Assembly: GCF_000384035.1 (NCBI RefSeq)
Contig: NZ_KB913024.1
Coordinates: forward strand, 2,650,305-2,714,304
From: Actinopolyspora mortivallis DSM 44261
GTDB taxonomy: Bacteria; Actinomycetota; Actinomycetes; Mycobacteriales; Pseudonocardiaceae
Length of the DNA: 64,000 nucleotides
Direction: 5' to 3'
Made by a program: the position numbers and the translations under genes. The notes beneath the pieces are model-generated. The model did no database searches. It was given only the letters and a program-made list of their open reading frames with translations, and was not told the origin of the DNA. Positions 28,643 to 36,911 of this stretch are shown in pieces. Each line of letters opens with the position of its first letter. Positions within the stretch are counted from its first letter, which is position 1.

Positions 28643-31019
28643 ACCGCCGGCGCACCGGGCTTCCCGAAGAGACCACGGTCATCTCCTCCGCTGTTCCGAG
28701 CACGGCGACCGTCCCACTCCGGTCCGTACGCCGTACCAACACCCCCGTGGCGCGCAGGGTGTCGAGCACGGTGGCGCTCGGGTGCCCGTAGTCGTTGTCG
28801 CTGCCCACACTGACCAGGGCCAACCGTGGATCCACCGTCCGCAGGAACTTCTCACTCGTGTACCGCGAGCCGTGATGGGGAACCTTCAGGATCTCCGCGC
28901 GCAGGGCTTCCCCGTCGTCGAGCAGCCTGCGCTGGGCACGCAGCTCGATGTCACCGGTCAACAACACCCTCCCCACCCGGGTGGTGGCCCTCAGCACCAC
29001 CGAGGAGTCGTTGACCCTCCTTCCGGGCGCGACTCCGGTGTCGCCCTCCGGGGCGAGCACCCGCACCCCCAGCCCGGGCCAGCTCCACCGTTGTCCGCCC
29101 GCCAGGCGCACCACCCGCGCCCCGGCCGAACGCACTCGCCCGAGTACGTCGGTGTCCGCCCAGCTCCGCTGTCGGGCGAGGCCCACCCGTTCGACCTCAC
29201 GACCGGCGAACACTCCGGCCAGCCCGGCGAAGTGATCGTCGTGCGGGTGGGTGAGCACCAACAGCGGGACACGGTGCACCCCGAGACGGTCCAGACACTC
29301 GTCGATCAGCTCCGCCGAGGGACCGGTGTCCACCACCACGGCGGTCCCACTCCGCGAGGTGGCCAACACCAACCCGTCGCCCTGTCCCACGTCACAGGCC
29401 ACCACCCCCCAGGAGTCGCGGGGCGGCCAGGGCCGCCGCACGGCCACCGGGCCGAGCAGCACCACGACCAACGAAAGCACCAGGACCACCACGGTCCAGG
29501 GACGGAACCGTCCGAAACGGACCACCAGCCACAGCACGAGCACCGCGACCGTGAACACGGCAGCTCCGGTGAGCCCACCGGGAAGCGGCACCGTGGCCGT
29601 GGGAAGACCGCCCGCCTGGCGGGCGACCAGCAGGATCCACTCCAGAGCCGGCGCCGCGGCCAGGGTGAGGACCTCCCCCAACCACGGGAACCAGGGACTC
29701 GTCACCGTGGCCAACACCCCCAGCACGGTCGCCGGAGCCACCATCGGCTCGGTCACCATGTTGGCCAGCACTCCCACCAGGCTGAACTCACCGGACAGGG
29801 CCACCACGGCCGGACCCGTGGCCACCTGGGCGGCAGCGGGCACGGCGAGCACCTCGGCGAAGCCACGCGGCACGCCCCGGGCACGCAGCCATCCCGACCA
29901 GCGGGGAGCCAGCAGAACCAGCGCGGCCGTGGCGGCCACCGACAACACGAACCCGGGGCTGACGGACAGCCGGGGAACCGCCACCAGCAGCACGATCACG
30001 CTCGTCGCCAGGGAGGGCAACGCCTGTCCCCGCCTGCCCAGCAGCAGCGCCAGCAGACCGATGCCCCCCATCACAGCCGCACGCAGCACGCTCGGTTCCC
30101 CTCCCGCCAGGACGACGAAACCGAGCAGCGCTCCCGCCGCACCTGAGGCGGCGACGACCGGTGGCGCCCGGACCGAGCGCAACAACACCAGCGCGGCACC
30201 GCAGACGATGGCGAGGTTGGCCCCGGACACGGCGGTGAGATGGGTCAGTCCGGCGTCCCGGAAATCCTCGCGCACCGTGGCGGGCAGACCGCCGGTGTCC
30301 CCCACCACCAGCCCGGGAAGCAGTCCGGCCGCTTCCGGTCCGAGCGAGCTCGAACTCGCGCGTCGCAGTCCCGCGCGGAGGTTCTCCGCCACCCGCTGGG
30401 ACAGCGGTGGAGGCGTCACGTTCCCCGGAGGCTGGTGCACCGCCAGCACCGCCACCAGCGGATCCCGGCCGTGCGGGGGCAGCACGGCTGCCGTGGTCCC
30501 GATCCGCTGTCCCCGCAACAGTCCCTGCCACGAGGAACCCGGAACCAGTAGCAGCACGTCCCCGCTCGTGGAGTACCAGTGTTCGTCGGCCCGAAAGGCA
30601 CGTAGCCGGGCACGGACCACGGCCCTCTTCCCCGCCGGACGTCCCTTTTCCGGGGCGGCGGCGGTGGGGGTGGGGCGCTCGGTGAGTTCCACGCGGACCT
30701 GCACGCTGTCGGTTCGTCGCCCCACCGCGCGCAGTTCGTGCCCGTCGAGGTGGCGGAGCCGGACGGCCAGCCCGAACGCCGTGGTGGTGACCAACACGGC
30801 CAGCAGGACGGCTCCGTTCACCCACCGTCCTCGCGGAGAGGAGACCACCGAGGAGACGACGAGCAGAGCTCCCAGCGCCGCCAGCACCGCCGCCGTCGGC
30901 CAACCGAAGTGCAGACAGACCACTGTGGTGGCCCAGCTACCCACGGCTCCGGGGACCAGTCGGAAGTCGAGTGTGGACGAGGTCTCCGCCGAGGAGACGA
31001 ACGCCCGCGCCGTGCTCAC
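28641..31019 (-). CDS. comEC: ComEC/Rec2-type DNA-uptake channel protein
   Basis: A 792-residue polytopic membrane protein. N-terminal membrane helices are followed by an OB-like extracytoplasmic domain (about 90-220), then the competence domain with many helices (GLTHLTAVSGANLAIVCGAA is the family signature). The C-terminus is a metallo-beta-lactamase-like domain with LVLTHPHDDHFAGLAGVFAG and VPHHGSRYTSEKFLR. In competent bacteria ComEC carries single-stranded DNA across the membrane. The GTG start overlaps the comEA stop (GTGA). Most actinobacteria with this pair are not known to be transformable, so its use here is open. Confidence 0.92.
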   Translation of the reverse strand: MSTARAFVSSAETSSTLDFRLVPGAVGSWATTVVCLHFGWPTAAVLAALGALLVVSSVVSSPRGRWVNGAVLLAVLVTTTAFGLAVRLRHLDGHELRAVGRRTDSVQVRVELTERPTPTAAAPEKGRPAGKRAVVRARLRAFRADEHWYSTSGDVLLLVPGSSWQGLLRGQRIGTTAAVLPPHGRDPLVAVLAVHQPPGNVTPPPLSQRVAENLRAGLRRASSSSLGPEAAGLLPGLVVGDTGGLPATVREDFRDAGLTHLTAVSGANLAIVCGAALVLLRSVRAPPVVAASGAAGALLGFVVLAGGEPSVLRAAVMGGIGLLALLLGRRGQALPSLATSVIVLLVAVPRLSVSPGFVLSVAATAALVLLAPRWSGWLRARGVPRGFAEVLAVPAAAQVATGPAVVALSGEFSLVGVLANMVTEPMVAPATVLGVLATVTSPWFPWLGEVLTLAAAPALEWILLVARQAGGLPTATVPLPGGLTGAAVFTVAVLVLWLVVRFGRFRPWTVVVLVLSLVVVLLGPVAVRRPWPPRDSWGVVACDVGQGDGLVLATSRSGTAVVVDTGPSAELIDECLDRLGVHRVPLLVLTHPHDDHFAGLAGVFAGREVERVGLARQRSWADTDVLGRVRSAGARVVRLAGGQRWSWPGLGVRVLAPEGDTGVAPGRRVNDSSVVLRATTRVGRVLLTGDIELRAQRRLLDDGEALRAEILKVPHHGSRYTSEKFLRTVDPRLALVSVGSDNDYGHPSATVLDTLRATGVLVRRTDRSGTVAVLGTAEEMTVVSSGSPVRRR

Positions 31020-31798
31020 GCCCGAACCAGCTCACGCAACCTGGCGAGTGTGGCCGGTCCGATACCGTCCACCTCCCGCAGCTGTTCCACGGAGGCGAAC
31101 GGCCCGTGCTCGGCACGCCACCGGAGTATGCTGTCGGCGGTGACCGGTCCCACGCCGGGAAGTTCCCGCAGTTCCCGTTCCCCCGCTTCGTTGAGGTCGA
31201 CGGTGGAGCGCTCCGTCCCCTCCGCCTTCCCGCCCGAGGACGCCTCCTCCGGAGGCTCGACCCCCACGTAGAGCTGCTCACCGTCGGAGAGCTGCCGGGC
31301 CAGGTTGAGTCCCAGCGTGTCCGTGTCCGGCAGCGGCCCACCCGCGGCCCGCAACGCCTGGGCGACCCTCGCGCCCCCGTCCAGGGTGATCAGTCCGGGC
31401 CGGTGGACCCGTCCGACGACGCTGACGACGATGCTCTCGGTGGCGGCGGTCGTGGTGGACACCGGATCCACCGTGGTCGGTTCCCGCACGGGAACCCGGG
31501 CGGGCTCGTTCCCGGAGCCCCACCCGAACGCGAACACCAGACATCCGAGCACGGCCACGGCACTCGTCCCGAGGCACCCCGCACGCCCGGGATCGGGCAG
31601 TGCCCGGCGCAGCACCCCCGCGATCCGCTCCCGCCATCCACCCGCCCGTTCGGTGGAGGCCTCGCCCTGCTCGTCCTGGTCCGAATCGGCCATCAGTTCC
31701 CGCAACCGTCGACGTGCGGGCGGCTCGGTGGCGTGCCGACCGGACTCACCGGACTCGGCGGACCGTTCGGAGCCACGGAGGGAGAAGGAGTCGGACAT
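31016..31798 (-). CDS. comEA: ComEA-type helix-hairpin-helix DNA-binding protein
   Basis: A 260-residue membrane-anchored protein. One transmembrane segment lies near residue 75-90 (AVAVLGCLVFAFGWGSG). A SLBB domain follows (VSVVGRVHRPGLITLDGGAR), and the C-terminus has two helix-hairpin-helix motifs (LRELPGVGPVTADSILRWRA and LREVDGIGPATLARLRELV). ComEA binds incoming double-stranded DNA outside the membrane and hands it to ComEC, whose gene overlaps its stop by 4 nt. The long charged N-terminus before the membrane helix is normal for actinobacterial forms. Confidence 0.9.
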   Translation of the reverse strand: MSDSFSLRGSERSAESGESGRHATEPPARRRLRELMADSDQDEQGEASTERAGGWRERIAGVLRRALPDPGRAGCLGTSAVAVLGCLVFAFGWGSGNEPARVPVREPTTVDPVSTTTAATESIVVSVVGRVHRPGLITLDGGARVAQALRAAGGPLPDTDTLGLNLARQLSDGEQLYVGVEPPEEASSGGKAEGTERSTVDLNEAGERELRELPGVGPVTADSILRWRAEHGPFASVEQLREVDGIGPATLARLRELVRA

Positions 31799-31916
31799 GG
31801 TGCGAAACTAGCCCGGCCTGGCGGAGAGGCGGAACGGACGATCCGTCCTCCTGTGCACAACAGTGCGGGTTGTGGACGAACGCTTCCCGGTCACGGGAGG
31901 TTCGGCTGCCGACTCC

Positions 31917-32807
31917 TCACCGGTTCCCCGCGCCGGGTGGCCTCTCCGTGTCCGGCACGTGCCATCCGCCGGGCAACACGACCACCCCCAACGCGCCGGG
32001 CCCGATGTGCGCCCCGACGGTGGGATCGATCTCGGAGACCACACAGTCGGAACACGAGGGCAGACGCCGCACCAGCGAGGAGGCCAGCTCGTTCGCCCGT
32101 CGCGGAGCCGCCAGATGCTGCACGGCCACCGCCACCCCGGGTTGCGCACCGGCGGTGGCCACGGCCAGCTCCCGCAGCCTGCTCAGGGCCCTGTTCGTGG
32201 TGCGGACCTTCTCCACGGCCTCGATCGCGCCGTCCCGCACCCGCAGCAGCGGCCTGACCGACAGCGCCGTGCCCACCAACGCCGCCGCCGAGCCGATCCG
32301 TCCACCACGACGGAGATACTCCAGCGTCCGCACCGAGAACAGCACGGCGGCACGCGAGGCGGCGCGTTCCGCCACACCGGACACCTCGGACACCGTCGCG
32401 CCGGAGCGCGCCCGTTCCGCCGCAGCCAACGCGGCGAACCCCAGCCCCATCGCCACGGAGCGGGAGTCGAGCACGTGGATCCGGACGGGATCCACCTCGC
32501 GCGCGGCGACCCGCGCCGCGTCACACGTACCGGACAGCCTTCCCGACAGGTGCACCGACAGCACGGAGTCCGCGCCCGAGCCCAGCGCCTCGCGGTACAC
32601 GCGAGTGAACTCCGGAACCGTGGCACCAGCGGTACTCACCCGTCTGCCCTGTTCGAGGGCGGCGGTCAACTCGTCCGTCGCGAGAATCCTCCCGCCCCCG
32701 GCGGGGTCGTCCACCCGGGCGTGCAACGGCACCACGCGCACGCCGTGGGACTCGGCCCGCTCCGGCGGCAGACCGGCCGCCGAATCCGTGACCACGGCCG
32801 TGGTCAC
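31917..32807 (-). CDS. DegV-family fatty-acid-binding protein
   Basis: About 296 residues. VTDSAAGLPPE at the N-terminus and TAGATVPEFTRVYREAL, SVHLSGRLSGTCDAAR, LEYLRRGGRIGSAAALVG in order are DegV hallmarks. DegV (FakB-like) proteins bind a fatty acid and present it to a fatty-acid kinase. The GTG at 32807 gives the normal start; the longer frame adds an unlikely arginine/glycine-rich leader. It sits between the comEA gene and the histidine phosphatase, all on the minus strand. Confidence 0.88.
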   Translation of the reverse strand: MTTAVVTDSAAGLPPERAESHGVRVVPLHARVDDPAGGGRILATDELTAALEQGRRVSTAGATVPEFTRVYREALGSGADSVLSVHLSGRLSGTCDAARVAAREVDPVRIHVLDSRSVAMGLGFAALAAAERARSGATVSEVSGVAERAASRAAVLFSVRTLEYLRRGGRIGSAAALVGTALSVRPLLRVRDGAIEAVEKVRTTNRALSRLRELAVATAGAQPGVAVAVQHLAAPRRANELASSLVRRLPSCSDCVVSEIDPTVGAHIGPGALGVVVLPGGWHVPDTERPPGAGNR

Positions 32808-32874
32808 GGCAGAACCCACGCTCGTCCGCGCCCACCGCGGGAAGCCGCACCGGCCCCCGCCTTCGCGACCGCGG

Positions 32875-33489
32875 TCATTCCGGCAACCCACCGTTGTAGG
32901 TCAGCAACCGCCATCCCTGTCTGCCCACCGCGTTCCGGGACAGTACCGCCCATCGGCAGTTGCCCACCCCGCCCAGACTCGGCCACATCTCCGTGGGCCA
33001 CTCCAGCAGGCTGGCGGTCAACGCGGTGATCAACCCGCCGTGTGCGCACACCAGCGCCGTTCCACCGCAGGACTCGTCGAGTTCGCGTACGACCTCACGG
33101 GCCCGTTCGGCCACCTCCACCCTGGACTCCCCTCCGGGGGGAGCCCAGGTCGGCTGGGCCCGCCAGGTTCCCATCCAGCCGGGCCAGCCGTCCTCGACCT
33201 CGGCCCCGCTGAGTCCCTGCCACTCACCGACATGGGTCTCGCGCAACCGCTTGTCCAGTCTGACTTCATGGCCGCTGACCTCGGCGAAAGCCGCCGCCGT
33301 CGCCCGCGCCCGGCGCAGGTCGGAACTCACCACCACCTCGGGGCCGAACTCGGCGACCACCGGAGCGGCCCGCTTGGCCTGCTCCAGCCCCACCTCGGTG
33401 AGTTCACTGTCCAGGTGTCCCTGAATGCGGCCGGTCACGTTGAACTCCGTCTCACCGTGCCGCCAGAGCACCAATCGCTGCAGGGTCAC
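32875..33489 (-). CDS. Histidine phosphatase (phosphoglycerate-mutase-like)
   Basis: A 204-residue protein of the dPGM/histidine phosphatase superfamily. LVLWRHGETEFNVTGRIQGH carries the phospho-accepting histidine and arginine, VVSSDLRRARATAAAF the second arginine, and ALVCAHGGLITALTASLL the second histidine. In actinobacteria this gene regularly follows rsfS; some members are mannosyl- or glucosyl-3-phosphoglycerate phosphatases, others act on unknown substrates. Its GTG overlaps the rsfS stop by 4 nt, so the two are coupled. Confidence 0.87.
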   Translation of the reverse strand: MTLQRLVLWRHGETEFNVTGRIQGHLDSELTEVGLEQAKRAAPVVAEFGPEVVVSSDLRRARATAAAFAEVSGHEVRLDKRLRETHVGEWQGLSGAEVEDGWPGWMGTWRAQPTWAPPGGESRVEVAERAREVVRELDESCGGTALVCAHGGLITALTASLLEWPTEMWPSLGGVGNCRWAVLSRNAVGRQGWRLLTYNGGLPE

Positions 33490-33896
33490 GCCTGGTCGTC
33501 CTCTTCGTCGCCGGTCCGGGGGAGGTTCGTCGCCGCGGTCTCCTCCTCGAACTCGATGACCGGGCAGTCCTTCCAGAGCCTCTCCAGCTCGTAGAAGGCG
33601 CGCTCCTCGGAGTGCTGAACGTGCACGACGACGTCGACGAAATCGAGCAGCACCCAGCGTCCCTCCCGAGTGCCCTCCCTACGCACGGGTTTCGTTCCCG
33701 CCGCGCGCATCTTCTCCTCGACCGACTCGACGATCGCGTCGACCTGCCGCTCGTTCGGCGCGGAGGCGATCACGAAACAGTCGGTGACCACGAGCCGGTC
33801 GGACACGTCGAGCAGGACCAGGTCCTCGGCCTTCTTGTCCGACGCGGCCCGCGCCGCTACCAGGGCCAGTTCACGGGCGTCTTCGCTGGCTGCCAC
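33486..33896 (-). CDS. rsfS: Ribosome silencing factor
   Basis: A 136-residue RsfS/Iojap protein, which binds L14 and blocks subunit joining during starvation. KKAEDLVLLDVSDRLVVTDC and FVIASAPNERQVDAIVESVE form the conserved core. GRWVLLDFVDVVVHVQHSEE and RAFYELERLWKDCPVI give the family C-terminus. The GTG at 33896 has AGGAG 4 nt upstream. nadD is normally immediately upstream; here a small inserted element separates the two genes by 2 kb. Confidence 0.94.
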   Translation of the reverse strand: MAASEDARELALVAARAASDKKAEDLVLLDVSDRLVVTDCFVIASAPNERQVDAIVESVEEKMRAAGTKPVRREGTREGRWVLLDFVDVVVHVQHSEERAFYELERLWKDCPVIEFEEETAATNLPRTGDEEDDQA

Positions 33897-34060
33897 ATCG
33901 CTCCTCTCGGTGGTCACGTGCTGCGACCGCATACCTCGAACGAGGATAACCACTCGGTGTCCGGAACGCGGAATCCGCCGGTTTCCGGGACGCCCGACGG
34001 CGGACGAGAGGACACGCCCCGCCCGCCCCACGGAACGGTAGGGGTGTCGCCGCTCACGCG

Positions 34061-34128
34061 GGTCCCCACTCCGGTGCCGGTGACTGGCCGAAGCTCCGGT
34101 AGAGGCCACGTTTGCTGATGTACTGCAC
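34061..34128. repeat. att repeat, rsfS side (relic of the nadD 3' end)
   Basis: 67 of 68 bases match 35900-35967. On the minus strand it encodes [20 protein letters not shown] and continues WGPA to a stop at 34054, presumably the original NadD C-terminus before integration. Confidence 0.9.
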
Positions 34129-34532
34129 CTCGACTTCCCTGCCCGGGAACGACGAGACGGTGTGGCTCTCTGAACAGGCCAAACGGTGATCGTGGTTTGC
34201 CATCGTCTGCGGTCGATGGCCACCCTCGGATGTACCGGATTTGTACCGGTCGAGGCACGGAGCCACCCCATCGCACGTCTGAGCGTCCAGGCTCCATTCC
34301 CCTAGCTCATCCGGCACCGAGCCGCTCCCAGCGGGCAAATCGGGAAGTCAAGAGTCCCCTAAGTGCTCACATCGCCAGAAAAAGATACTTTTATGCACCA
34401 CCAAAAGAGTTAATTTTTCTGTGTGATACCCAACTGCTTCAATTCATGCAAACTAGAAACACTTTCGCCTTTGTGGTTGATAAGAAGATCGGGAAGGTTT
34501 TCCCTTCGATAGATACGGAAGAGAGGTTGCTT
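34129..34532. other. Left arm of the element, no gene assigned
   Basis: About 400 nt between the repeat and the secreted-protein gene. It contains the paired TGTACC motifs (34231-34249) and, from about 34360, an AT-rich stretch likely to include the promoter of the secreted-protein gene. A plus-strand frame is open from 34197, but the part before 34533 has no protein-like character. Confidence 0.6.
34231..34249 (+). repeat. Paired TGTACCGG repeats, left end of element
   Basis: TGTACCGG at 34231-34238 and again at 34242-34249, offset by 11 bp (one helical turn). The same arrangement occurs next to the other att repeat. These are candidate arm-type sites for the integrase or an excisionase. 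Confidence 0.5.
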
Positions 34533-35111
34533 GTGCTAGCAAGACTCAGAGGCTTATTCTTGGCTGGAGTTGCTTTAGTGGTGACGGTCTCCGCCGCCCC
34601 CGCTGCGAACGCTTCCACCAGCGGAGATGTCCCGACGGAGGCGAAAGTAGTCAAGGTTGTTTCTGGGGGGCCGCCATCAGCGGAAGCTGTTACTCCGGAA
34701 GAGTATGCCCAGCTTGCCGAACGAGCCGGAGACCCCCTGAGCACACAAGAGCGCGAACGTGCCATCGCGGCCGCAGGATGCTGGAGCGAGCATACGTGGT
34801 ACGAAGGCCAGAACGCCTACGGCGGCGCGATATGGAGGTACAACCAGGAAGTTGGCTGGTGCGGCGATGGTATGACCATCACTGCCACCAACAAGATCAG
34901 CACCTGGGGATCGACGTATGTCCCCGGCTGGAACTACAAGGGTGAAACTAACCGGAACGTGTCCTACGGTGTTGGCTGGAACATATGGGAGGTTCGTACG
35001 CAGGGCCAGTTCTGCCTCGTCGAATACTTCAACTGCATCCAGCAGGCTAATGTCTCTATTTTCCAACAAGCACAAGCCGATGGTGGATTATACTGGGAGA
35101 CATCAGGCTAA
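34533..35111 (+). CDS. Secreted Cys/Trp-rich protein of the nadD element
   Basis: About 192 residues. The GTG at 34533 (GAGAGG 6 nt upstream) opens a signal peptide (LRGLFLAGVALVVTVSAAPA, cleavage after ANA). A charged segment of about 55 residues, pro-region-like, leads to a compact C-terminal domain of about 110 residues beginning CWSEHTWYEGQNA. That domain has four cysteines (CWSEH, GWCGDG, QFCLVEYFNC) and many Trp/Tyr residues, with VPGWNYKGETN between. I recall similar secreted domains of unknown function in streptomycetes. Codon use is less GC-biased than in the neighbours, consistent with transfer. A small membrane-protein gene follows, so an exported effector with an immunity partner is possible but unproven. 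Confidence 0.7.
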   Translation: MLARLRGLFLAGVALVVTVSAAPAANASTSGDVPTEAKVVKVVSGGPPSAEAVTPEEYAQLAERAGDPLSTQERERAIAAAGCWSEHTWYEGQNAYGGAIWRYNQEVGWCGDGMTITATNKISTWGSTYVPGWNYKGETNRNVSYGVGWNIWEVRTQGQFCLVEYFNCIQQANVSIFQQAQADGGLYWETSG

Positions 35112-35141
35112 CCCGCATTGAGCCGAGGAGACGAGATCCCC

Positions 35142-35465
35142 ATGACGAGCACGGAGCTTGATACACCTCATCGAAGCAACAGGGCCATAGCGTTTCGTTA
35201 TATATCGTTCACGGTCCTTGTTGGAGTAGTGTTCTGGGCATCGATCCCCTTCGGGTATGGTCCCCTACTGGTTGGACTCGTCCTGCTCGGCGCAGGGTTC
35301 TGGGGGAGACGCCGGGATCCGGGGCTGGCCCGGGTCGCTCAGATAGTCGGTGCGGCTATCGCAGTGGTCGGACTCATCATCTTCTCTGGTCTGGTCACCA
35401 ATACCAGTAGTGGTAGCGACCCTCATCAGACCAAGGACCCTTACCAGGTCCCTGTTCAGCGCTGA
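35142..35465 (+). CDS. Small membrane protein of the nadD element
   Basis: 107 residues with two or three hydrophobic segments (FTVLVGVVFWASIPFGYGPL, LLVGLVLLGAGFWG, VGAAIAVVGLIIFSGLV) and a short polar tail. The ATG at 35142 has GAGGAG about 11 nt upstream. It lies 30 nt after the secreted-protein gene on the same strand and is probably cotranscribed. Not recognised as a named family. It might anchor, export or protect against the secreted partner. Confidence 0.65.
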   Translation: MTSTELDTPHRSNRAIAFRYISFTVLVGVVFWASIPFGYGPLLVGLVLLGAGFWGRRRDPGLARVAQIVGAAIAVVGLIIFSGLVTNTSSGSDPHQTKDPYQVPVQR

Positions 35466-35764
35466 TTAACGAACAGCCTCGGAGGTATCTTCCCACGAAG
35501 AGTCCCTTTGAGACTGTTCGATTCGCACAACATCAGCAAACGACACCAGGGACAGGTACTCAACCGGCCACGGTGCCAAGCCGTACCGGTGTGCGGGTGA
35601 TGAGCCTCCTCGGCGGTCCCTGCCGCCTGGGTCGCCTGCCTTCCGCTCCGCGTCCGGGGATGCCGCACGCCCAACACCGGCTTGGCCGCCGCCCAGAAAG
35701 CTGGCGGCTCTCCCACGGACGCACCAGGCAAGCAGGCAGGCGACTCCGGAAGAGGCTCCGCAAC

Positions 35765-35860
35765 CCCTACACCCACGAGTGGCCCGAGGCGATCGAGCGC
35801 ACCCGCTCACTGGTTGATTCGGCGTTGGGCTCGGCTCCCGACCGCGGAGCGACCGGGTGA
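35765..35860 (+). pseudogene. 3' fragment of a tyrosine integrase gene
   Basis: The frame ends PYTHEWPEAIERTRSLVDSA and about ten more residues before the stop at 35860. This resembles the end of actinobacterial phage/AICE integrases (Y-x-H-x-W-P-E/D-S then ERTR..VD.AL), where the tyrosine (codon 35768-35770) is the nucleophile. Nothing upstream in this frame looks like the rest of an integrase. The position, 40 bp from the att repeat with the 3' end facing it, is where integrase genes usually sit. The call rests on about 30 residues. Confidence 0.5.
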
Positions 35861-35872
35861 GGTGATCCGAGT

Positions 35873-35891
35873 TGTACCCGTGTTGTACCGG
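35873..35891 (+). repeat. Paired TGTACC repeats, right end of element
   Basis: TGTACCC at 35873-35879 and TGTACCGG at 35884-35891, again 11 bp apart, matching the pair at 34231-34249 and lying just before the att repeat at 35900. Confidence 0.5.
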
Positions 35892-35895
35892 ATGA

Positions 35896-36519
35896 TCATG
35901 GTCCCCACTCCGGTGCCGGTGACTGGCCGAAGCTCCGGTAGAGGCCGCGTTTGCTGATGTACTGCACGATCCCGTCCGGAACCAGGTACCAGACGGGCAG
36001 CCCGGCGGAGACCCGTTGACGGCACCCGGTGGAGGAGATCGCCATGGCGGGAATCTCCACGAGGGTGACCGATCCCCGCGGCAGGTGCTCGTCGTCGAGT
36101 GCATAACCGGGCCGGGTGACACCGATGAAATGAGCCAGGTCGAACAGGTCCTGCACCCGGTGCCAGGACAGTATCTGCTCCAACGCGTCGGCGCCGGTGA
36201 TGAAGTACAACCGCGCGTCCGGATACTGGGCGTGCAGGTCGGACAGGGTGTCTATCGTGTACGTCGGGCCGCCGCGGTCTATGTCCACCCTGCTCACCGA
36301 GAACCTCGGGTTCGAGGCGGTGGCGATCACCGTCATCAGGTACCGGTCCTCGGCCGGGCTGACGTCCTCGTGCTCCTTCTGCCACGGCTGCCCGGTGGGC
36401 ACGAACAGCACCTGCTCCATGCCGAACTGAGCCTGGACCTCACTCGCGGCGACGAGGTGCCCGTGATGGATGGGGTCGAAGGTTCCCCCCATGATGCCGA
36501 TTCGACGAGGACGCGACAT
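35896..36519 (-). CDS. nadD: Nicotinate-nucleotide adenylyltransferase
   Basis: A 207-residue enzyme forming deamido-NAD from nicotinate mononucleotide and [23 protein letters not shown] holds the nucleotidyltransferase HxGH motif. [18 protein letters not shown] and [20 protein letters not shown] carry the family's C-terminal motif. The ATG at 36519 gives the normal start. The last 24 codons come from an att repeat brought in or regenerated by the inserted element: the C-terminus now ends EWGP, while the relic copy near rsfS ends EWGPA. The enzyme should be intact. Confidence 0.95.
   Translation of the reverse strand: MSRPRRIGIMGGTFDPIHHGHLVAASEVQAQFGMEQVLFVPTGQPWQKEHEDVSPAEDRYLMTVIATASNPRFSVSRVDIDRGGPTYTIDTLSDLHAQYPDARLYFITGADALEQILSWHRVQDLFDLAHFIGVTRPGYALDDEHLPRGSVTLVEIPAMAISSTGCRQRVSAGLPVWYLVPDGIVQYISKRGLYRSFGQSPAPEWGP
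35900..35967. repeat. att repeat, nadD side
   Basis: Matches 34061-34128 at 67 of 68 bases. It encodes the last residues of the functional NadD ([20 protein letters not shown] and onward), so integration left nadD intact. Confidence 0.9.
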
Positions 36520-36654
36520 GGTGCCCCAGCCTAACCCGCCGTGACACGCCACCGGAGGGGCAGGCGCCCGCCCGGTGAGCGAGCCCACGGGCGGTCCCCC
36601 GTCCGGCGTGTCCCCCATCAGAACGGCGGGAGCCTCCCGCCGGGTTCACGGTGT

Positions 36655-36876
36655 TCACTCCTCGGGAGCCAACTTCCGCCCCGAGGACCGCTCCCACACC
36701 GCGATGGCCTCCACCGGGCAGGACTCCGCGGCGTCCACCACCTCGTCGTTGGGTTCGACGTCGCTGTGCAGCGGACGCGAGACCCCCTCCTCCACCGCGA
36801 AATAGCCCTCCGCGATCGCCGAACACATTCCCGATCCGATGCAGGTCTGTCCGTCGACCTCTACCAGCCAGCTCAT
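36655..36876 (-). CDS. 3Fe-4S-type ferredoxin
   Basis: A 73-residue small ferredoxin. The spacing CIGSGMC (CX5C) with one further cysteine in ESCPVEAIAVWE is that of [3Fe-4S] ferredoxins that feed electrons to actinobacterial P450s. It starts at an ATG at 36876, 35 nt after the end of the P450 gene, so the two are one transcript and probably one redox pair. Confidence 0.9.
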   Translation of the reverse strand: MSWLVEVDGQTCIGSGMCSAIAEGYFAVEEGVSRPLHSDVEPNDEVVDAAESCPVEAIAVWERSSGRKLAPEE

Positions 36877-36911
36877 CTCGGGTGACCTCCAGTCCGTCTC
36901 GTTCTCGGGTT

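Larger units (their letters stand above)
35466..35899. other. Right arm of the element with integrase relic
   Basis: 434 nt without an intact gene. Only the integrase relic (35765-35860) and the TGTACC pair (35873-35891) are interpretable. Open frames on both strands across 35573-35776 are low-complexity. Confidence 0.6.
34061..35967. mobile_element. Small integrated element at the 3' end of nadD
   Basis: A segment of about 1.9 kb that separates nadD from rsfS, two genes usually adjacent. It is bounded by 68-bp direct repeats with one mismatch (34061-34128 and 35900-35967). The repeat on the nadD side forms the present 3' end of nadD; the other is a leftover of the ancestral end that still reads in frame to EWGPA and stop. 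Inside are a secreted-protein gene, a membrane-protein gene, the end of a tyrosine integrase, and paired TGTACC motifs near both ends. The left part (about 34360-34560) is clearly richer in A+T than the host sequence. No complete integrase remains, so it is a decayed or trans-mobilised element. Confidence 0.85.

Noticed and set aside
31839..31916. Possible short gene or regulatory site between comEA and the DegV gene
   Set aside because: No start/stop combination with a ribosome-binding site and no notable symmetry.
34054..34338. A second nadD-like reading frame ending EWGPA
   Set aside because: Only the last two dozen codons are nadD-like and correspond to the att repeat; the upstream part is unrelated element sequence. 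It is a relic, not a gene.
35456..35776. Minus-strand frame with VLGVRHPRTRSGRQAT, reminiscent of a tetratricopeptide repeat (LG.dHP.T..)
   Set aside because: Only one loose repeat unit, no neighbouring repeats, low-complexity surroundings. It could be a relic but is not supportable.
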